From positions 1 to 7,536 of the forward strand of contig JBMNOT010000097.1 in assembly GCA_050943225.1 (NCBI GenBank): DNA of 7,536 bases, written 5' to 3'. Below, in pieces: positions 1 to 6,048 of the stretch. The stretch is from SZUA-584 sp050943225 (lineage in GTDB: Bacteria > Bacillota > Clostridia > Christensenellales > SZUA-584). The translations under genes were made by a program, and so were the position numbers. The notes under the pieces are model-generated. The model saw only the letters and a list, made by a program, of their open reading frames with translations, made no database searches and had not been told where the DNA came from. How positions within the stretch are numbered: the stretch's first letter is position 1; every line of letters begins with the position of its first letter.

Positions 1-1132
1 CGAGGAAATAGTAATCATCCATAGAATCGCAATCAATGATATCCCGCAAGGAAGACACGCCGAAGCTGGCCGTGATCTGCAATGTGATTGACCCCACAAT
101 GAAACGCTTTTCCATAATGAGCTTTCTTAATCTTTCCGCAAAAATACACCCTTCTTCCGCGGAAGTCCGGGGCATCAGTATGATGAATTCTTCTCCGCCA
201 AACCGGGCCACAGTATCCGTTTCCCTGACGTTGGCTGTCAAAAAGTCGGCAAGCTGCCTGAGCATGTTGTCGCCCACCGGATGGCCGTAAGTATCGTTGA
301 TGTTTTTAAAATTGTCGATATCCAAAATGACGATAGCCGTTTCGTGACCATAGCGCCGCATCGAGGCAATCTCCCGCTTAATCAGTTTTTCAAGCAAACG
401 CCTGTTTGGCAAATCGGTCAGCGGGTCATAATACGCCATCTGTTCCAATTGTTTTTGCTGGGATTCAATGCGCCTCGTTTGAATAATATTCATGTAGCTG
501 TAATGCCATAGTATACAGCTGAGGAAGAAGCCGATACCAACGGCCACCACACCGTTAACCCTGTTGGAAAGCAGCGCCAGCGGGTCGGTTGTGGTCAATG
601 TCAAAAAGAAGTAATACATCACATATGTGATCACATAAATGATCAGGGAAGCCAACGGCCTGATGAGCAGTATAATACCGACAATGATGCACATCAATAC
701 AAATGTCGTGATGCTCGTCATGACCATCTGGTCGAAGACGACAATAATAATACCCAGCGTCATGATAACAGCCACAAGCATATACTGCAGCACAAACATG
801 GTCGTATTGGGTTTTGTTCTTTTCCGCAGTTTGCGGGTTATGAGCAGAAACCCAATCATAAAAATGAGCAGTACAGAATGGCACCCGATAATCCCCTGCC
901 TCCATGTTGCATCTTCAGATTTTGTGAAAGCAAACAGAAGAATACTGATAATATGCAGCGGTATAGCAATAATGGATATAAGGTAAATCCTCCGGGTGTT
1001 GATGAGCGCGCACTCATCCAGCACGTTTTTATTGTCAAGAAACGCTTTTTGCAGTTTCCTCTTTAGGAGTGTAAATAAGACTGCCAGTGACCTGGATTTC
1101 CCTCGTGAGTTTTTTATCTGTACTACCGCCAC
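1..1132 (-). CDS. Membrane diguanylate cyclase (GGDEF), C-terminus cut by window edge
   Basis: This protein should make cyclic-di-GMP from two GTP at the cytoplasmic membrane. Reading the minus strand, the frame stays open from a stop at 1147-1145 to the left edge. About six hydrophobic helices come first (roughly 985-923, 895-839, 799-734, 712-662, 658-596, 559-491). A short Gln-rich linker follows, then a GGDEF domain beginning with DPLTDLPNRR near 427. The motif LDIDNFKNINDTYGH and the active-site motif GGEEF (199-185) are intact. RETD (226-215), five residues before GGEEF, is a textbook RxxD inhibitory site, so product feedback is expected. The last part of the domain lies outside the window. 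The start is uncertain: there is no in-frame ATG before the second helix. GTG at 1132-1130 is the first possible start but has only a weak ribosome binding site; GTG at 1024 has none. The membrane part resembles no sensor family I can name with confidence. The gene is visibly A/T-richer than its neighbours. Confidence 0.9.
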   Translation of the reverse strand, partial: MAVVQIKNSRGKSRSLAVLFTLLKRKLQKAFLDNKNVLDECALINTRRIYLISIIAIPLHIISILLFAFTKSEDATWRQGIIGCHSVLLIFMIGFLLITRKLRKRTKPNTTMFVLQYMLVAVIMTLGIIIVVFDQMVMTSITTFVLMCIIVGIILLIRPLASLIIYVITYVMYYFFLTLTTTDPLALLSNRVNGVVAVGIGFFLSCILWHYSYMNIIQTRRIESQQKQLEQMAYYDPLTDLPNRRLLEKLIKREIASMRRYGHETAIVILDIDNFKNINDTYGHPVGDNMLRQLADFLTANVRETDTVARFGGEEFIILMPRTSAEEGCIFAERLRKLIMEKRFIVGSITLQITASFGVSSLRDIIDCDSMDDYYFL

Positions 1133-1206
1133 TTTGCTATTGCTCTAGCAAAATAATCGGCTCAAACACCCCAAACCATAATACTGTCAATGATGTTTTC
1201 TTGTTT

Positions 1207-1245
1207 AAAATAAAACAGCGCTGCCTGCTCCCGAAGTTGCAGACA
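1207..1245 (-). terminator. Weak candidate terminator after the GGDEF/HD-GYP-like gene
   Basis: On the minus strand a 7-bp stem (1245-1239 with 1228-1222, one G-U pair, 10-base loop) is followed after six bases by TTTTATTTT (1215-1207). The gap between stem and T-tract is not ideal, so this is tentative. The rest of the 151-base gap between the two cyclic-di-GMP genes holds no gene that I can see. Confidence 0.3.
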
Positions 1246-1283
1246 AACGCGGTATTATCTTGCCAATAGTTAGCACGCGGCGC

Positions 1284-2726
1284 TCAACGCTTCCTGCTGC
1301 GCGCAGGCCACGTATGATACTTTCGCGCGATGTCCATCAGCACGTCCACAATCTCCGGGCAATACAGCGTGCCCCTGGCAGCCGCCATCTTCTGGCTCAG
1401 TTCCTTGTAGGTCATCTTCTCGCCCGCCAGCATAAGGTCGTCGAAGCCGCGCACCACAGCCACAATGCGGCTGGGCATCGCAATCGCATCCTGCCAGGCA
1501 TCGTAGCGCTTGTAGAGGTCGATATAAAGGTTCTCCATCTGCGCCAGCGAGTCGATGCTGATGATGATCTCGCGACCCACCTCGAAATGGGCGTCGTATA
1601 TGCGCTGGTCCTCCGGGCTCAGCCGCAGCCTTTGAGCCAGCAGCCTGTCGTCGATGCCGATAAGGCCGATATCCGCGAGCTTCGCTAACAGCTTGATATC
1701 CGATATTGTCTCCTCAGTGCACATCAGCGCTTTAGCCATCTGAACGGCCAGCCCCTGGAGGCGAATGACGCGCTTGCCCCAGCCAGTCTTCCGGCTGATG
1801 ATGGCATTGATGCAGTCTATCACCGACGGGCCCGAGAGGTGTTTCTGTATGTTCCGACGCCAAATCAGTTTCTGGTGCGCCCGGTGGTACAGCTGGCTGA
1901 AATCCATCTCATATTCAGCGATGGCATAGCCACAGCTGATCTTCGCCTTGATCAGGTTGAGATACGCGCTGTGCAGCCGGATGTTGGCTCCGCCGACGTA
2001 TGTCTCGATTTCCAGCTGGGCCTTGCCCGTAAAAAGACAGCAGTATTCGCCGCCGCCCGCACGCCCGATAATATCCGCATCAAAAAAGCACTCCTGAATG
2101 ACCTGCGCCACGTTGCAGATCATGGTATTGCCCGCCTGAACCCCCAGCGTGCTGCACACTTCGCTGAGGTTGTCGATGCGGAATATCACCAGCGCCAGCG
2201 GATACGTGCCAAAGCGCGCCAGCGCGTTGTACTGCGACTCGAAACTGCTGAAGTTGGCAAGCCCCGTCAGCGGGTCGTGCGTTTCCAGAAACTCCAGCCG
2301 CTGTTTCTGGCGGCAGAACGCGTCCATGTCCAGCGCCACGCCGGACGCAAACATCGCGCCACGCGTTCGGTCGATAAGCCCCTTGAGATGATACCTTTTC
2401 CAGGCGCCGCTGATGCTAATGTCGATATTGATGTCGAGAGACTGCCGCCGGCCAGCGCCCAGGCTGTCCACGAGCAGGCGCAGCCTGCTTATGCTCTCCG
2501 GCGAAATGCGCATCGTCATTTCGCTGAGCGGGAACGACGCCACTACGCTGCCGTCGCTGTTGAATATGCGAACCTTCTGCGCTCCCCACTCTACTTCCCA
2601 GAGCAGCATGTCCGACAGGTTGGGCCGCAGGCCAAGATCATCAAACATACCCAGCTGTTCATAGTATGTTTCGATCTGGTTGTCCCTCAAGCCCTCTGAA
2701 ATGGTGCCGCTCTGAATGTATGACAA
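1284..2726 (-). CDS. PAS-like/GGDEF/HD-GYP-like protein with degenerate catalytic motifs
   Basis: A soluble 480-residue protein, probably a non-catalytic cyclic-di-GMP or nucleotide sensor. Residues about 40-140 look like a PAS fold leading into HDPLTGLANF (150-159), the usual PAS-to-GGDEF junction. In the GGDEF domain the early metal-binding Asp (D185) remains, but the signature reads GGGEY (224-228). The third position, a metal/catalytic Asp or Glu in active enzymes, is Gly, and the Arg of the RxxD site is Phe (FDAD, 215-218). Residues about 300-470 match HD-GYP spacing (LAKLADIGLIGIDDRLL at 347-363, then HFEVG at 380-384). Here the HD pair is AD (351-352), the upstream helix His is missing, and the HHE and GYP segments are gone. 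The start is TTG, chosen for its strong ribosome binding site. The 114 bases upstream of it (2727-2840) show no clear promoter and only a weak hairpin near 2800-2830. The domain assignment is firm; the lack of catalysis is inferred from residues. Confidence 0.88.
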   Translation of the reverse strand: MSYIQSGTISEGLRDNQIETYYEQLGMFDDLGLRPNLSDMLLWEVEWGAQKVRIFNSDGSVVASFPLSEMTMRISPESISRLRLLVDSLGAGRRQSLDINIDISISGAWKRYHLKGLIDRTRGAMFASGVALDMDAFCRQKQRLEFLETHDPLTGLANFSSFESQYNALARFGTYPLALVIFRIDNLSEVCSTLGVQAGNTMICNVAQVIQECFFDADIIGRAGGGEYCCLFTGKAQLEIETYVGGANIRLHSAYLNLIKAKISCGYAIAEYEMDFSQLYHRAHQKLIWRRNIQKHLSGPSVIDCINAIISRKTGWGKRVIRLQGLAVQMAKALMCTEETISDIKLLAKLADIGLIGIDDRLLAQRLRLSPEDQRIYDAHFEVGREIIISIDSLAQMENLYIDLYKRYDAWQDAIAMPSRIVAVVRGFDDLMLAGEKMTYKELSQKMAAARGTLYCPEIVDVLMDIARKYHTWPARSRKR

Positions 2727-2733
2727 AGTCCTG

Positions 2734-2738
2734 CCTCC
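2734..2738 (-). promoter_or_regulatory. Ribosome binding site fixing a TTG start
   Basis: The minus strand reads GGAGG at 2738-2734, seven bases before TTG at 2726-2724. No ATG in frame nearby has comparable spacing, so this site decides the start of the PAS/GGDEF/HD-GYP-like gene. Confidence 0.75.
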
Positions 2739-2840
2739 AGCTGCTATTCTCTCACCAAATTAGATAAACCGCTTTGGTACCCCTTAAACAGTGAGGCTCG
2801 TAAAAGTCCGGCAACATGCGATGCGTTAATCCGGGAAAAT

Positions 2841-3314
2841 TCAGCGCGGATTTGCGCCCTTGGAAGCAGCCCGTTTGCCCTGAAAATAGGTTTTTAGCAA
2901 ACCCGCCGCCTCATCGGCCAAAACGCCGCCGGTGACGCACGGAGTGTGGTTCAGCCTGCCTTCGGCGAGATTATAGAGCGAACCGAAAGCGCCCGCCTTG
3001 GGGTCGTACGCGCCGAATACCACTTCGTCGATGCGCGCGTTGATGATAGCCCCGGCGCACATCGGGCAGGGCTCCAGCGTCACGTACAGCGTGCAACCCG
3101 AAAGGCGCCAGCCGCCCAGACGACGGGCCGCCTGCTCGATGGCCAGTATCTCCGCGTGCGCCAGCGGATTTTTACGCGTTTCTCGCCGGTTGTATGCCCG
3201 TGCGATAATCCGCCCGTCTCTCACGATAACAGCGCCCACCGGCACCTCGTCTTTCTTTGCCGCTTTTTTGGCCAGGGCAATGGCCTCGGCCATATAAGTC
3301 TCCCGCATATCCAT
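2841..3314 (-). CDS. tadA: tRNA-specific adenosine deaminase TadA
   Basis: TadA converts adenosine 34 of tRNA-Arg(ACG) to inosine, so that one tRNA reads several Arg codons; it works as a cytoplasmic zinc homodimer. The 157 residues carry the full cytidine/adenosine deaminase signature: HAE (H53, E55) and PCPMC (C83, C86) as zinc and proton-shuttle residues, plus DEVPVGAVIV (22-31) near the N-terminus. Length and layout match Bacillus TadA. The N-terminus aligns with the Bacillus protein if ATG at 3314 is used. However, the predicted promoter puts the transcript start almost on this ATG, leaving no room for a ribosome binding site. ATG at 3293-3291 has CGGGAG at 3305-3300, six bases upstream, and would give a 150-residue protein. 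Either start keeps the whole catalytic domain. It is likely an essential single-copy housekeeping gene. Confidence 0.97.
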   Translation of the reverse strand: MDMRETYMAEAIALAKKAAKKDEVPVGAVIVRDGRIIARAYNRRETRKNPLAHAEILAIEQAARRLGGWRLSGCTLYVTLEPCPMCAGAIINARIDEVVFGAYDPKAGAFGSLYNLAEGRLNHTPCVTGGVLADEAAGLLKTYFQGKRAASKGANPR

Positions 3315-3320
3315 AGAGGT

Positions 3321-3348
3321 ATTATACCATGCGCCGGCCCGCTGTCAC
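3321..3348 (-). promoter_or_regulatory. Promoter of tadA
   Basis: The minus strand reads GTGACA (3348-3343), a 16-base spacer, then TATAAT (3326-3321) preceded by TGG, an extended -10. This is a near-consensus vegetative promoter. The expected transcript start is about 3314, the first base of the upstream candidate ATG of tadA. Confidence 0.75.
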
Positions 3349-3418
3349 GCACGGCTTTTCACGTGGGCACAGGCCGCCTGCGCAAAGCATTCTGCCCTTA
3401 CGGTTTATGCCGGGGCTG

Positions 3419-3429
3419 CATGGTATAAT
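3419..3429 (+). promoter_or_regulatory. Extended -10 promoter facing the DeoR gene
   Basis: TGGTATAAT at 3421-3429 is a perfect extended -10. No good -35 hexamer lies 16-18 bases upstream. Transcription would begin near 3436, giving a leader of about 147 bases for the DeoR-family gene that spans both dyads at 3459-3503. Confidence 0.5.
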
Positions 3430-3458
3430 GCCGCTTTATGGAAAATTCCCGCAAAACG

Positions 3459-3503
3459 CACATAGAATATGTGATTTTACTGCTCAAAATGGACATATTA
3501 TGT
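3459..3503 (+). promoter_or_regulatory. Two related dyads, candidate operator pair
   Basis: CACATA-gaa-TATGTG (3459-3473) is a perfect 6-bp dyad. ACATA-t-TATGT (3493-3503) is a second, shorter one. Both end in TATGTGA (3468-3474 and 3499-3505). Their centres (3466 and 3498) are 32 bp apart, about three helical turns, so a dimer or tetramer could bind both on one DNA face. They lie between the upstream -10 and the proximal promoter of the DeoR-family gene, as expected for autoregulation. The binding protein is inferred, not shown. Confidence 0.45.
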
Positions 3504-3523
3504 GAAAAATTTTCGCTTTGGGC

Positions 3524-3552
3524 TTGTAGCTCGCGGATAATGGTGATATATT
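3524..3552 (+). promoter_or_regulatory. Proximal promoter of the DeoR-family gene
   Basis: TTGTAG (3524-3529), a 17-base spacer, then TATATT (3547-3552). The transcript would start near 3559, 24 bases before the GTG start, and include GGAGAG at 3569-3574. The -10 region contains ATGGTGATATATTG (3540-3553), also found at the patatin promoter. Confidence 0.55.
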
Positions 3553-3582
3553 GAAGCAAACGGGTAATGGAGAGACAGTCAA

Positions 3583-4341
3583 GTGAATACACAGAGACGC
3601 AATGCCATTTTGGAATTGTTGAATAGCAAAGGCGAGGTCAGCTTAAAGGAACTGGAAGCGCTTTTCCCGACGTGTTCCAGCATGACGCTCCGGCGGGACC
3701 TCAAATATTTCGAGGAAAACGGTCTGGTGAAGCGCACGCGCGGCGGCGCCGTAGCGCTGTCGATGCTGTCCATCACCGCGGAGGACGTCTATTCGCGGCG
3801 GGCTCGGGAGAACACCGCCGCCAAGACGCTGATCGCCCGTAAGGCAGTGTCCTACATCGAGAGCGGCCGGTCATTCTATCTGGACTCGGGTACCACGGTA
3901 ATGCTGTTCGCCAAGGAGATCCCCGACGATTATTTCTCGATACTGACCAGCGGCCCCAACATTGCGCTGGAGCTGATCAAGAAACAAAAGCCCAACGTGA
4001 TGCTGATCGGCGGCGTGCTTAACCGCAATACCATTTCGATATCCGGTGCCAACGCCACCAGTTTCTTAAACAGCGTCAATATCGACACGGCGTTCATGGC
4101 AGCCAGCGGCTTTTCGCTGCAAAACGGCTTCACCAGCGGCACCTATTCGGAGTGCGAGCTCAAGCAGGAGGTGCTTCGGCGCGCATCGTCCGTCATTATG
4201 CTGATGGACTCGTCCAAATGCGGCAAGAGCCTGCCGTATACGTTCGGGACGCTCAAGGACATCGGCGTGCTCGTATCGGACGACAATCTCCCCGACGAAA
4301 TAAAAGCCGCCGCCGCCGAAAACGGCGTGACTGTCATATAG
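3583..4341 (+). CDS. DeoR-family transcriptional regulator
   Basis: A cytoplasmic repressor of the DeoR/GlpR/FruR type, whose ligands are usually phosphorylated sugars. The 252 residues match the family length. The N-terminal winged helix-turn-helix (1-57) ends with the family signature SSMTLRRDLKYFEENGLVKR followed by TRGGAV. The C-terminal DeoRC domain shows DSGTT (101-105), GGVLNRNT (143-150), the GFTSGTYSECELKQ stretch (182-195) and DSSK (209-212), the usual sugar-phosphate pocket elements. The start is GTG at 3583, eight bases after GGAGAG. A strong terminator follows 24 bases after the stop, so the gene is monocistronic. There is no kinase, transporter or sugar enzyme beside it, unlike typical DeoR loci. 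Its target may be itself (dyads upstream), the convergent patatin unit, or distant genes. The HAD phosphatase at 7006 could act on a sugar phosphate, but the link is speculative. Confidence 0.95.
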   Translation: MNTQRRNAILELLNSKGEVSLKELEALFPTCSSMTLRRDLKYFEENGLVKRTRGGAVALSMLSITAEDVYSRRARENTAAKTLIARKAVSYIESGRSFYLDSGTTVMLFAKEIPDDYFSILTSGPNIALELIKKQKPNVMLIGGVLNRNTISISGANATSFLNSVNIDTAFMAASGFSLQNGFTSGTYSECELKQEVLRRASSVIMLMDSSKCGKSLPYTFGTLKDIGVLVSDDNLPDEIKAAAAENGVTVI

Positions 4342-4364
4342 CTTTGCTGCCCAACTCTCGATAC

Positions 4365-4396
4365 AAAAAAGATTGCTCCAATAAGCAATCTTTTTT
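4365..4396. terminator. Bidirectional intrinsic terminator
   Basis: A perfect 13-bp inverted repeat (4365-4377 with 4384-4396) around a 6-base loop. The core GATTGCT/AGCAATC is flanked by A6 on the left and T8 (4391-4398) on the right, so it can end transcripts from both sides. It serves the DeoR-family gene on the plus strand and the patatin unit on the minus strand, whose last stop is at 4436. Confidence 0.92.
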
Positions 4397-4435
4397 TTGT
4401 TGCTCTTTACGTAGTGTGTTCGATGTAGTGTGCAG

Positions 4436-5221
4436 CTACAGCAGCTCCTTCAGCCGTTCCGCAAACGCGACAGCGCTCTCCGATGCCGCCTCGATGATAT
4501 CCGCGTGCAGCGCGAAATCGAGCATGGTAATGTCCTCCAGCACCACGCGCTCGTACACGTCCACCTTGCAGCTGCGCCCTTTCTCAAGGGCGAGCGCCTT
4601 CTTGGAAGCGGCGGACGCCGCCATCAGCGCCGGGAACACGAACGGCGAATAGGTCTCGGGCGACTCGTTGATCTGCGGGTCGATAGCGGCCAGCACTTCG
4701 CAGTCCTCACGGATGATGTCGAACGGCACCGGGTTGATGCACGACCCGTCCATCAGCACCGCGCCGTCCAACTCGTGCGGCGAGAACACGCCGGGTATCG
4801 CCATGGCCGAGCGCACCGCCGGCCCCACATCGCCGGTGTCGAACACCACCTGCTCGCCCGTCAGATAGTTTGCGGCCACCACCTTGAGCGGGAAATACAG
4901 TCGGTCGAACACCTTGATCGGCACAACCATCCGGTAATGCTCTTCCAGCCCCAGACCGTCCAGTATGCCGTATTTGAGGTCCTTGACCTTAAACATATTG
5001 ATCGGTTTCTTGGCGCCGGGGAAGTCGATGTCCTCCAGGAAGTCGATCATGTGCTGGCTGGTCATGCCCGCCGCATACATCGATGCCACCACGGCGCCGA
5101 CTCCGGTTCCCGCCACAATGTCCGGCTTGATGCCTGCCGATTCCAGAGCCTTCACATAGGCGATATTGGCGATTCCCTGAGCCCCGCTGCCGCCAAACGC
5201 GATACCGAGTTTCTTTGTCAT
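4436..5221 (-). CDS. Patatin-like protein lacking the nucleophile serine (probable pseudoenzyme)
   Basis: A 261-residue patatin-fold protein. Active patatins are lipid acyl hydrolases using a Ser-Asp dyad. The fold is clear: the N-terminal glycine loop GGSGAQG (10-16), LKVVAANY (112-119), PGVFSP (143-148) and MDGS (D158) are in place. But the nucleophile elbow, normally GxSxG, reads GTGVG (38-42): residue 40 is Gly (codon GGA, 5104-5102). The conserved Arg of the oxyanion-hole loop is Gln (Q15). The reading frame is full length, so this looks like a maintained protein rather than a decaying gene. It starts 14 bases after the stop of its intact paralogue, with its ribosome binding site overlapping that stop region, so the two are very probably co-translated. 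It may be a partner or regulator of the active patatin, or a lipid binder; a different nucleophile cannot be excluded. It has no signal peptide and is likely cytoplasmic. Confidence 0.92.
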   Translation of the reverse strand: MTKKLGIAFGGSGAQGIANIAYVKALESAGIKPDIVAGTGVGAVVASMYAAGMTSQHMIDFLEDIDFPGAKKPINMFKVKDLKYGILDGLGLEEHYRMVVPIKVFDRLYFPLKVVAANYLTGEQVVFDTGDVGPAVRSAMAIPGVFSPHELDGAVLMDGSCINPVPFDIIREDCEVLAAIDPQINESPETYSPFVFPALMAASAASKKALALEKGRSCKVDVYERVVLEDITMLDFALHADIIEAASESAVAFAERLKELL

Positions 5222-5228
5222 AAGTTAT

Positions 5229-5235
5229 TCCCCTT
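5229..5235 (-). promoter_or_regulatory. Ribosome binding site of the second patatin gene
   Basis: The minus strand reads AAGGGGA at 5235-5229, seven bases before the ATG at 5221. It abuts the TAG stop of the upstream patatin (5238-5236), an arrangement that favours translational coupling and linked amounts of the two proteins. Confidence 0.65.
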
Positions 5236-6012
5236 CTATATCAGCTTTTTTACTTTATCTATGAAATCAGGCAGGTAGCTCAAGGCCTGATCATATACCG
5301 TTCTGTACTTAATAAATTCCAGAGAAGAGACGGGCGGCAAGTTGGGACGTTCGAATATCTCCACCGTACACGTTTTGAGCTTCTGCTGGATGTATGCCTC
5401 CTGCGTCGCAGCCCAGGTGGCATACTTGGCGTTCTTGCGCGTCGGGGCCATGTTGGGACACGGCCTTACCAGCGACACGTCGATGGCGATCAACACGTCG
5501 CAGGCGTCCTTGATGACATCAAACGGCACAACGTTGGTCGCGCCGCCGTCCACATAGTATTCTTCGCCCACCCTCTGCGGCCCGAACACGCCGGGCAGCG
5601 CAACGCTGGCCATCACGGCGGGCAGCAGTTCCCCCGAATCGAATACGCGCTCCTTTAGCGTGTGGAAGTTGGTCGCCACCACTTTTAGCGGGATTTCCAG
5701 CTCTTCAAAACGCTCTTTGGGCAGCAGCTCCTTTAAGCTGTGCCACGCCGCCGCGGCAGCCCATCCCATCTGCCGGTCACGCAAAAGCGGCTGGATTTTG
5801 GGTTTTCTAAACGAGTTGATAAGCGCCTCAATACGCGCCAGCATCTCGTCCGGCGTGAGGCCGCCGGCGTATAGAGCGCCCGCGATAGCGCCGCTGGAGG
5901 TGCCTGATATGACAGAGGGGCGTATGCCCAAATCCTCCAGCGCCTTGATATATGCGATATGCGCCACGCCGCGTACGCCGCCGCCGCCCAGCGCCAGGCC
6001 CACGCTCTTCAC
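5236..6012 (-). CDS. Patatin-like phospholipase/esterase, catalytic dyad intact
   Basis: A 258-residue patatin-like acyl hydrolase, expected to cleave ester bonds of lipids at or near the membrane surface. All catalytic elements are present: oxyanion-hole loop GGGGVRG (9-15), nucleophile elbow GTSSG (37-41, S39) and the Asp motif DGG (D155). LKVVATNF (109-116), PGVFGP (140-145) and VPFDVIKDACDVLIAID are typical of the short single-domain bacterial family. No signal peptide or transmembrane helix is visible. The start is GTG at 6012, seven bases after GGAGGAG (6026-6020). It shares many blocks with the next gene (LKVVA-N, VFD-G, PGVF-P, VPFD, C-VL-AID), so the two arose by duplication. The SDR gene ends 88 bases upstream on the same strand, and a promoter candidate lies in that gap. 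The physiological lipid substrate cannot be told from sequence. Confidence 0.95.
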   Translation of the reverse strand: MKSVGLALGGGGVRGVAHIAYIKALEDLGIRPSVISGTSSGAIAGALYAGGLTPDEMLARIEALINSFRKPKIQPLLRDRQMGWAAAAAWHSLKELLPKERFEELEIPLKVVATNFHTLKERVFDSGELLPAVMASVALPGVFGPQRVGEEYYVDGGATNVVPFDVIKDACDVLIAIDVSLVRPCPNMAPTRKNAKYATWAATQEAYIQQKLKTCTVEIFERPNLPPVSSLEFIKYRTVYDQALSYLPDFIDKVKKLI

Positions 6013-6048
6013 ACGCTGTCTCCTCCGTCCCTGTCACTGTCACTTTCC

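Larger units (their letters stand above)
3311..3441. repeat. 131-bp region bounded by inverted repeats that carry promoters
   Basis: Left arm 3318-3332 and right arm 3418-3432 are inverted copies matching at 14 of 15 positions. After gaps of 2 and 4 bases the match resumes over five more bases (3311-3315 and 3437-3441). Each arm contains an outward-facing TGGTATAAT and ends in an ATG followed by G; the left ATG is the upstream candidate start of tadA. The 85 bases between the inner arms are GC-rich with short self-complementary stretches and no open reading frame of note. It may be a miniature inverted-repeat element, a duplicated promoter, or partly coincidence of two good promoters. I see no clear target-site duplication. 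Confidence 0.55.

Noticed and set aside
1185..1190. Perfect TTGACA (minus strand) upstream of the membrane cyclase
   Set aside because: No acceptable -10 lies 16-18 bases downstream (GTTTGA or TTTGAG there), so it is not called as a promoter.
1839..2699. Long plus-strand open frame (286 codons)
   Set aside because: It is antisense to the PAS/GGDEF/HD-GYP-like gene, has low-complexity composition rich in Arg, Ala, Val and His, and shows no recognisable domain; it is a shadow of the real gene.
2750..2800. GTTTAA-N14-GTTTAT upstream of the GGDEF/HD-GYP-like gene, resembling a sigma-B promoter
   Set aside because: The second element matches GGGTAT at only four of six positions; too weak to claim a stress promoter.
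4411..4432. GTAGTGTG repeated twice with a 14-base period
   Set aside because: A short repeat in the 95-base gap between convergent genes, with no further copies or structure; most likely chance.
4430..5278. Long plus-strand open frame (282 codons)
   Set aside because: Antisense to the second patatin gene, very rich in His and Arg, with no motif; a by-product of high GC at third positions of the true gene.
6032..6043. TGTCAC tandem duplication before the patatin start
   Set aside because: Only two six-base units with no dyad; insufficient for an operator call.
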